DNA of 25,258 nucleotides from a virus. The translations under genes and the position numbers were made by a program. The stretch lies in the IMG/VR virus record IMGVR_UViG_3300048135_000262, positions 1-25,258 of that record; one strand, written 5' to 3'. The notes beneath the pieces were generated by a model that saw only the letters and a program-made list of their open reading frames with translations, ran no database searches and was not told the DNA's origin. Below are positions 21,074 through 25,258 of this stretch, piece after piece. The stretch's first letter is position 1. Each line of letters opens with the position of its first letter.

Positions 21074-23356
21074 TTAAGGAGGACATGTGCCCCATTTAGG
21101 TTTAGGTTTAGTCCAGGCATCTGCATCTTCAGAAAAGTAACTTGGTTCCCAACCAATTTCAATTACACACCAACCAGACAGGTTTTGGTTGAAGCTTTCG
21201 GCTTCGAAGAACATATAATCCATATCCTCCACCTTCGCCGTATCCCAATTACTGATGTCTTGGTTGAACTTCTTGGTGCCGCCACCAAACAGATAACGCA
21301 TATTCGTCACATTTGACGTATCCCAACTACCGATGTCTTGGTTAAACTTGGTGGCGCGGGCAAACATCTGTTCCATATTCTCCGCCTTCGAAGTAGTCCA
21401 ATTACCGATGTTTTGGTCGAAGGATATGGCGGAGGAGAACATCATTGAAAAACTAGTCACATTCGACGTATCCCATCTACCAATGTTTTTGTTGAAGGAG
21501 CTGGCATCCTTGAACATAGAGGTCATTGTCACCACCTTCGACGTATCCCAGTTACCAATGTCTTGGTTGAAGGCATCGGCATTATAGAACATATTTGACA
21601 TATTCTCCACCTTCGAAGTAGTCCAATTACCGATGTCTTGGTTGAAGGCAGAGGCTTTATAGAATGTATTACGCATATTCGTCACATTTGACGTATCCCA
21701 TTTACCAATGTCTTGGTTGAAGTCTTTGGCCTCGGCGAACATATAACTCGTATTCTCCACCTTCGACGTATTCAAATTACCGATGTTTTGGTTGAAGGCA
21801 TCGGCTTTGTTGAACATATAACTCATATCCGTCACATTTGACGTATCCCAGTTACCGCCAAATGTTCCATTAAAGGATTGCAACAGGTAGAACATTTTAT
21901 GCATCGTCGTCACACTTGACGTATCAGTATGTTCTCCAAATTCCCATCTGGCCCCTTTTCTGGTAGATCCATCGTAACTGTTACTACCAGAAAATAGTCC
22001 CTCCGCCCAGCCGCTGGTTACGAAAACTACTTCCTCACCAGGATTAAAGCCATAAATTTCACCTAAATCAGTTCCATCAACTTTCCAAGCTTGATACGGT
22101 CCACCATAGAAATTTATTTGATTAGATGCACCCTTAACATGCCAGATGCCACCATCATGTCCTTCCCATGGCAGAGGACAAAGATCTCCCTCCGGTGGGC
22201 AATGACCCCAGCAAGGTTTATCTTCAGTCCATGAAGTTGCGCCAGTGGCAAAATTAACAGGCTCATCTGGAATTAATTTTACACACCAATCACGGAGGTC
22301 TTTGTTGAATGATGTTGCACCACGAAACATACCATCCATCGTGTCACACCCCGACACATCCCAACCGCTGATGTCTTGGTCGAAAGCTTTAGCATCCATA
22401 AACATGTCGCTCATTCCATACACGTGCGATACGTCCCAACCGCTGATGTCTTGGTTGAAAGCTTCAGCACCACTGAACATTGTATCCAAACTGTATGCTG
22501 ACGTTATTTTCCAGCCACCAATGGGTTGGTTGAAATCTTTAGCGTCCCAGAACATCCCAGATATACTCGACACATTACTAACATCCCAACCACTAATGTC
22601 CTGGTTGAATGGCGAGTTTGTGAACATATTGTTCATATATTCCACGTTTGACACGTTCCACTTACCAATGGGTTGGTTGAAGGCGCGGGCATCGGTAAAC
22701 AAGTTTTCCATATCCTCCACCTTCGACACGTCCCAGTCACCAATGGGTTGGTTGAAATTATGGACGCTGGACAGCATTGCATACATCTCCGTCACATTTG
22801 ACGTGTCCCAATGACCAATGGGTTGGTCAAAGACTTCCGCTGACCAAAACATCTCAGACATATTCGTCACATTTGACGTGTCCCAGTTACCACCTAATTT
22901 ACCATTAAATACATAACAATTATTAAACAGTTTGCGGAAACTTGTAACTTTACTGGTGTCAGTATATTTACCAAAATCCCAATTGGCATCTACTTGGCTA
23001 TAAAAGCAATTAAGCGGGTCAGGGTCAGTTACAAAGACAACTTCTTCACCAGGCTGAATAGTCGAGATTTCTCTTTCATTGGTACCATCAACATCCCAAG
23101 CTTTGTAAGGGCTATTACCATAAATGTCCATTAGATTGGTTACATTCTCAATGTGCCAAATACCACCATTATGTCCTTCCCATGGCATCGGTGGCAATTC
23201 TACTTCCAACTTATAAACAGCACCACCACGCTGAAGAGTAAACAAATCACCAGTTTCACATTTAGTTTCTAAATCGGAGCCTAAAATTTTAAAATTTTCC
23301 TCTCCTCTGCGTATAACAAACCAGGAGGTTAGTAATCTTTCATCAATATTAGACAT
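21074..23356 (-). CDS. Large adhesin-like late protein with two DUF285/PARCEL-type repeat arrays (760 aa)
   Basis: Residues 10-53 hold two short strand modules (TSWFVIRRGEENFKI; GDLFTLQRGGAVYKL). Two large units follow. Each has a lead domain (about 57-155 and 395-500) with PWEGHxGGIWH, a KVDGT strand, PGEEVVFVT and WxFGxxTDTS, then a tandem array of 25-residue repeats (about 157-357 and 502-730). Each repeat reads like FNQDIGNWDTSNVTNMxxMF. Each array closes with a WCV...W...WGxCPP cap. These repeats are the DUF285/BspA-like class, known in Mycoplasma and others as PARCEL-encoded adhesion proteins. The late promoter and the position suggest a tail-fibre or surface adhesin. Array 1 uses mainly DQPIGxWDVS forms; array 2 alternates SNVT and SKVE forms. 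Confidence 0.88.
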   Translation of the reverse strand: MSNIDERLLTSWFVIRRGEENFKILGSDLETKCETGDLFTLQRGGAVYKLEVELPPMPWEGHNGGIWHIENVTNLMDIYGNSPYKAWDVDGTNEREISTIQPGEEVVFVTDPDPLNCFYSQVDANWDFGKYTDTSKVTSFRKLFNNCYVFNGKLGGNWDTSNVTNMSEMFWSAEVFDQPIGHWDTSNVTEMYAMLSSVHNFNQPIGDWDVSKVEDMENLFTDARAFNQPIGKWNVSNVEYMNNMFTNSPFNQDISGWDVSNVSSISGMFWDAKDFNQPIGGWKITSAYSLDTMFSGAEAFNQDISGWDVSHVYGMSDMFMDAKAFDQDISGWDVSGCDTMDGMFRGATSFNKDLRDWCVKLIPDEPVNFATGATSWTEDKPCWGHCPPEGDLCPLPWEGHDGGIWHVKGASNQINFYGGPYQAWKVDGTDLGEIYGFNPGEEVVFVTSGWAEGLFSGSNSYDGSTRKGARWEFGEHTDTSSVTTMHKMFYLLQSFNGTFGGNWDTSNVTDMSYMFNKADAFNQNIGNLNTSKVENTSYMFAEAKDFNQDIGKWDTSNVTNMRNTFYKASAFNQDIGNWTTSKVENMSNMFYNADAFNQDIGNWDTSKVVTMTSMFKDASSFNKNIGRWDTSNVTSFSMMFSSAISFDQNIGNWTTSKAENMEQMFARATKFNQDIGSWDTSNVTNMRYLFGGGTKKFNQDISNWDTAKVEDMDYMFFEAESFNQNLSGWCVIEIGWEPSYFSEDADAWTKPKPKWGTCPP
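21167..21853 (-). repeat. Coding tandem repeat array 2 (75-bp units, PARCEL-like)
   Basis: Nine units of 75 bases (one of 78), each giving FNQDIGxWDTSxVxxMxxMF. Neighbouring units tend to alternate DTSNVTNM and TTSKVENM, so a 150-bp higher-order period is visible. The nucleotide units are much more alike than codon degeneracy requires, which suggests recent duplication or gene conversion. Confidence 0.85.
22286..22888 (-). repeat. Coding tandem repeat array 1 (75-bp units, PARCEL-like)
   Basis: About eight units of 75 bases (one shorter), encoding FNQPIGxWDVSxVxxMxxMF and related forms. They are more diverged than array 2, with exchanges such as KITSAYSLDTMF and SGCDTMDGMF. The array ends at the first WCV cap. 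Confidence 0.82.
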
Positions 23357-23375
23357 TTGACAATTACTTTTTAGT

Positions 23376-23382
23376 TATTTAT
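23376..23382 (-). promoter_or_regulatory. T4-type late promoter (ATAAATA) for the 760-aa adhesin gene
   Basis: The minus strand reads GAATAAATAACTAAAAAGTA and then ATTGTCAAATG. The box overlaps the stop codon of the 56-aa gene. No Shine-Dalgarno is present. Confidence 0.7.
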
Positions 23383-23549
23383 TCAGGTGGACAAGTGAGC
23401 CTCTCAGCACACGCCTCCTCACCATAAGCTTCTAGCTTCTTCTGTAAGTCATCAAAGACATCCCACATAAACTCTGAGCCTGTCTTCTCCTTATAACACT
23501 CACATGCCCTAAGGAGATTACAGACTTCACCTTTGTTGAAACGAATCAT
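23379..23549 (-). CDS. Small protein of unknown function (56 aa)
   Basis: Starts at the ATG at 23549, overlapping the gp62 stop (ATGA), and ends at 23379. It reads MIRFNKGEVCNLLRACECYK at the N-terminus, has five cysteines in all and a helical charged middle (DVFDDLQKKLEAYGEE). No domain recognised. The coupling to gp62 suggests it is made with the clamp-loader set. The cysteine count is unusual for so small a phage protein and might indicate metal binding, though the spacing is not a classic zinc-finger pattern. Confidence 0.8.
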   Translation of the reverse strand: MIRFNKGEVCNLLRACECYKEKTGSEFMWDVFDDLQKKLEAYGEEACAERLTCPPE

Positions 23550-23917
23550 TTGTTGCCACCTTTGTCCATTGATTGTATCATACCTTTAATGTCCTGTTTA
23601 CTCAGTAGAGACATTACTTCAAGGGCTTTCTGTTTCGAATAGTTGAAGTAAGCCATAACCACCTCAAGTCCCTCTGGTTCTGAGGGTTTACTGATGGGAT
23701 CGAAACGAGATCCTTTGCGAACGCCATAATAATAGAACTGATACTGTAGATAAGGGCTGAGATCAGAGTGTTGATTCATTGATTCAGCAAACATGATGGT
23801 GTCAATGAACCCAGCAAATGCACGATTAGTCAGGAATGGATTATAACCTGACAGATCGAGTTCATAAGTCTTCTTGTTGATGCTCTTAACATAATGAAAG
23901 GGACTAATCTTTGCCAT
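23546..23917 (-). CDS. 62: Clamp-loader small subunit gp62
   Basis: About 123 residues from MAKISPFHYVKSINKK (ATG at 23917); an earlier TTG adds four residues. The order of short motifs FLTNRAFAGFIDTIMFAE, YLQYQFYYYGVRKGSRF and YFNYSKQKALEVMSLLS fits the gp62 form I recall from marine T4-like phages, which is shorter than T4 gp62 (187 residues). With gp44 it loads the sliding clamp gp45. gp44 is not visible in this window. Its start overlaps the 52-aa gene by 14 bases, and its stop overlaps the 56-aa gene. Confidence 0.85.
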   Translation of the reverse strand: MAKISPFHYVKSINKKTYELDLSGYNPFLTNRAFAGFIDTIMFAESMNQHSDLSPYLQYQFYYYGVRKGSRFDPISKPSEPEGLEVVMAYFNYSKQKALEVMSLLSKQDIKGMIQSMDKGGNK

Positions 23918-24062
23918 ACTTCTCTTCAAACTCCTTATAGTTTATCACACTGTGAGAGTAACCAGGATACTGCCTCTTCATAATGTGTGGAATGCCCATC
24001 ACTGTAGGCCAGTCACCTTGAAAGTAAACTGTCTTAGTATCCTCATCAACATGACGCTTCAT
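23904..24062 (-). CDS. Small conserved gene upstream of gp62 (52 aa)
   Basis: Starts at 24062 and stops at 23904. It reads MKRHVDEDTKTVYFQGDWPT, followed by VMGIPHIMKRQYPGYSH and a charged EFEEKYGKD end. Overlaps both neighbours (61-aa gene by 17 bases, gp62 by 14), and an AAGGAG inside it serves as the gp62 ribosome binding site. No domain is recognised; the Trp/Pro/Tyr-rich composition shows it is a real protein rather than a shadow. Confidence 0.78.
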   Translation of the reverse strand: MKRHVDEDTKTVYFQGDWPTVMGIPHIMKRQYPGYSHSVINYKEFEEKYGKD

Positions 24063-24231
24063 CAGTCTTATCCCTCTTGTTGTATGTGATAGTTATTTTA
24101 TCATACATCTTACCTGTGCTGTCAACTCCAGTGGAGAATTCTAACTCTCCCTCTAGGAGTTGAGCAACGCTCTTAGCTTGATGATCAGCCATCAGCTTAA
24201 TGGTTCTTTTATCCACGGTAATACGATTCAT
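24046..24231 (-). CDS. Small protein of unknown function (61 aa)
   Basis: Read from MNRITVDKRTIKLMADHQAK at 24231; the frame is open further back, but that part is a shadow of the 71-aa gene. A beta-rich end (MYDKITITYNKRDK) follows a helix (SVAQLLEGELEFS). It overlaps the 71-aa gene by 23 bases. No domain recognised and no strong ribosome binding site. Confidence 0.7.
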   Translation of the reverse strand: MNRITVDKRTIKLMADHQAKSVAQLLEGELEFSTGVDSTGKMYDKITITYNKRDKTDEASC

Positions 24232-24424
24232 AGTAGGCAACAATTCCCATTGGTGTTGGATGACCCTGTGACACCCAATCGTGTGCACAGGCATAGATGG
24301 ACTCAGTTGAGAACTTAGGTGTCCCATCCTCATTGAGGACAGAACCATATTTCTTTAATAACACTGAGAGGGACTGTTCTCTCAGTGCCATTCTATCAGG
24401 GGAGTAAAGCCAATCTTGGATCAT
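24209..24424 (-). CDS. Small protein of unknown function (71 aa)
   Basis: Begins MIQDWLYSPDRMALREQSLS and is helical in its first half, ending AYYESYYRG. Its ATG overlaps the stop of the 251-aa gene (ATGA), and its end overlaps the 61-aa gene. The SESIYACAHDW-like segment with Cys and His has no recognised motif. No function can be assigned. Confidence 0.72.
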   Translation of the reverse strand: MIQDWLYSPDRMALREQSLSVLLKKYGSVLNEDGTPKFSTESIYACAHDWVSQGHPTPMGIVAYYESYYRG

Positions 24425-25155
24425 TGAATTGGAATTGTAGATTCTTTATTTAAACCATCATAAACCTTCTTGCCAGCAATTGCAAGTCTGTATCCTGCAA
24501 ACCCTAGCATAGCCAGTTGACCTGGAGGTGTCATAGCTAGTAAAGCAGCTCCACCTGCAGCCAGTGCGCCGTATCCAAGTCGATCCTCTTTCTTTTCAAA
24601 CTTATCACCAACATATGCACCAGCAGTAACAGCAGCAGCTGCTGGTAGGACTCCTTCCCATGCTGCACCAAGAGCTGCGTCTAATAGTGTTTCCTCAGCT
24701 ATTGGAGCAATGATTTCTGTTTCGTTAAACATTAGTTTCTCCGCAAAGTTGTTTTCTATATTATAAGCGTCAACAGCGTTGTTGTCAACTATCTGCTGAT
24801 ACTCCTCGGAAGTCATGTCAACTCCACCACGTGAGCGGTTGGCTGACATATCCTCCATGATGGTGTTATCTACTGAGTATTCACCGCCATTCTTTCCCGC
24901 CTGGATACGAGAAATATCTTTATCAGGAACTTCAATAAGCTCATAATGCCCACTCGCTCTCCCCTGATCGTAAACCCACACTTCCTGTTCGATAGTCCCT
25001 CCGTTCATAAACATTCTTATTTCTTCAGGATTATCTCTTAGGTGTTCAGGAATAAGGTGGTGATATGCCTCCTCATTAGTCCATTCACCCTTTTGACCTG
25101 CGTAATAGAATTGGTCTTTGATGTCCTGTGGCAGCTCTGAAAATGGAATACTCAT
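24421..25155 (-). CDS. Membrane-interacting phage protein of unknown function (244 aa)
   Basis: Read from MSIPFSELPQDIKDQFYYAG at 25155; this ATG shares a base with the stop of the upstream gene (TGATG), while a longer form from 25176 lies inside that gene. Residues 1-150 are soluble and acidic. The C-terminal part is Ala/Gly-rich with hydrophobic helices (AALGAAWEGVLPAAAAVTAG, then YGALAAGGAALLAMTPP and GQLAMLGFAGYRLAIAG), which suggests membrane insertion or a glycine-zipper-like pore. Such proteins in phages can be ejected to help DNA entry, which is inference. No family recognised. Confidence 0.72.
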   Translation of the reverse strand: MSIPFSELPQDIKDQFYYAGQKGEWTNEEAYHHLIPEHLRDNPEEIRMFMNGGTIEQEVWVYDQGRASGHYELIEVPDKDISRIQAGKNGGEYSVDNTIMEDMSANRSRGGVDMTSEEYQQIVDNNAVDAYNIENNFAEKLMFNETEIIAPIAEETLLDAALGAAWEGVLPAAAAVTAGAYVGDKFEKKEDRLGYGALAAGGAALLAMTPPGQLAMLGFAGYRLAIAGKKVYDGLNKESTIPIQ

Positions 25156-25258
25156 CAGCCACCGTCTACTTGGCAACCAAGTAAAGCGCCTGCAACCGCA
25201 CCAGTTGGGACAGCAATCCAGCGCCCGTTACCACGGCTGACAAGACCACCAATACCAC
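25155..25258 (-). CDS. C-terminal end of a glycine-zipper-type protein, cut by window edge
   Basis: Only the last 33 codons and a stop are visible: GIGGLVSRGNGRWIAVPTGA then VAGALLGCQVDGG. The Gly/Ala-rich VPTGAVAGALLGC end is like a lipoprotein-type or glycine-zipper membrane element. The stop overlaps the start of the 244-aa gene by TGATG, so the two are probably co-translated. The rest of the gene lies to the right of the window. Confidence 0.7.
   Translation of the reverse strand, partial: GIGGLVSRGNGRWIAVPTGAVAGALLGCQVDGG

Noticed and set aside
22245-22814. A 189-aa plus-strand open frame with repeated SQPLMSWLKA-like units
   Set aside because: It is the antisense of the repeat array. 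The near-palindromic codon pattern of the units keeps both strands open. No start signal or late box on the plus strand supports a gene.
21167-22888. Regular repeats that could look like a CRISPR array
   Set aside because: Units are 75 bases, in frame, without unique spacers, and encode a known protein repeat.
1-25258. tRNA genes, rRNA, integrase or attachment sites
   Set aside because: None seen by eye; genes fill almost all of the window, and no cloverleaf-like or att-like sequence was noticed in the gaps.

Overview
The window is a block of a T4-like (Tevenvirinae-related) marine myovirus genome, of the kind that infects picocyanobacteria or SAR11 bacteria. The evidence is a set of recognisable T4 core replication genes (DNA polymerase gp43, recombinase UvsX, helicase gp41, translational repressor RegA, clamp-loader subunit gp62). 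They are mixed with accessory genes typical of marine T4-like phages: Hsp20, a 2OG-Fe(II) oxygenase, a MazG-like enzyme, a glutaredoxin-like protein and large late structural-type proteins. No photosynthesis gene lies in the window, so the host cannot be decided from it. Every gene is on the minus strand except one homing endonuclease gene. Genes are tightly packed, with many ATGA or 1-nt stop/start overlaps, and no gap is longer than about 60 bases.

Layout, left to right (transcription runs right to left). 1-1349: two related beta-class DNA methyltransferases (the first cut by the edge), each behind a very similar extended -10 promoter. 1387-6716: a virion-type block with an 848-aa protein, a 77-aa protein, a 741-aa protein that contains a complete protein-kinase-like catalytic core, and an 88-aa protein. 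6741-7934: a 397-aa protein with a KxDG ligase/nucleotidyltransferase signature. 7960-10964: a coupled nucleotide-metabolism and replication string (small protein, glutaredoxin-like, MazG-like, small protein, gp41, 2OG oxygenase). 11000-14836: uvsX, a 53-aa gene, and DNA polymerase split into two cistrons (43B, 43A). 43A appears to start at an ATT codon. 14877-15356: a plus-strand GIY-YIG endonuclease directly upstream of the polymerase. 15359-16185: three small genes, two of them paralogous. 16232-18588: Hsp20, a 380-aa late protein and a GT2 glycosyltransferase. 18579-23356: two modular adhesin-like proteins, the larger with two 25-residue repeat arrays of the DUF285/PARCEL type, and regA plus a 96-aa gene between them. 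23379-25258: a 56-aa gene, gp62 and a string of small genes, ending in a gene cut by the right edge.

Regulation is unusually readable. Eight or so T4-type late promoters ((T)ATAAATA or CTAAATA) sit just upstream of the structural-type genes, hsp20 and regA, while sigma70-type promoters (TATAAT, some with TTGAC-) sit upstream of the methyltransferases, the 397-aa gene, the 77-aa gene and the 124-aa gene. At 16197-16235 a canonical TTGACA-N17-TATAAT promoter is embedded in a 9-bp inverted repeat whose second arm holds the ribosome binding site of the next gene. This is a layout in which promoter choice could decide whether that gene is translated.

The most interesting items are the phage-encoded kinase-like virion-type protein, the split gp43 beside a homing endonuclease, the ATT start of 43A, the promoter-in-hairpin switch, and a two-gene adhesin system sharing five copies of an unrecognised lead domain in front of PARCEL-type repeats. 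All function calls rest on motif reading and memory of families; no database search was run.
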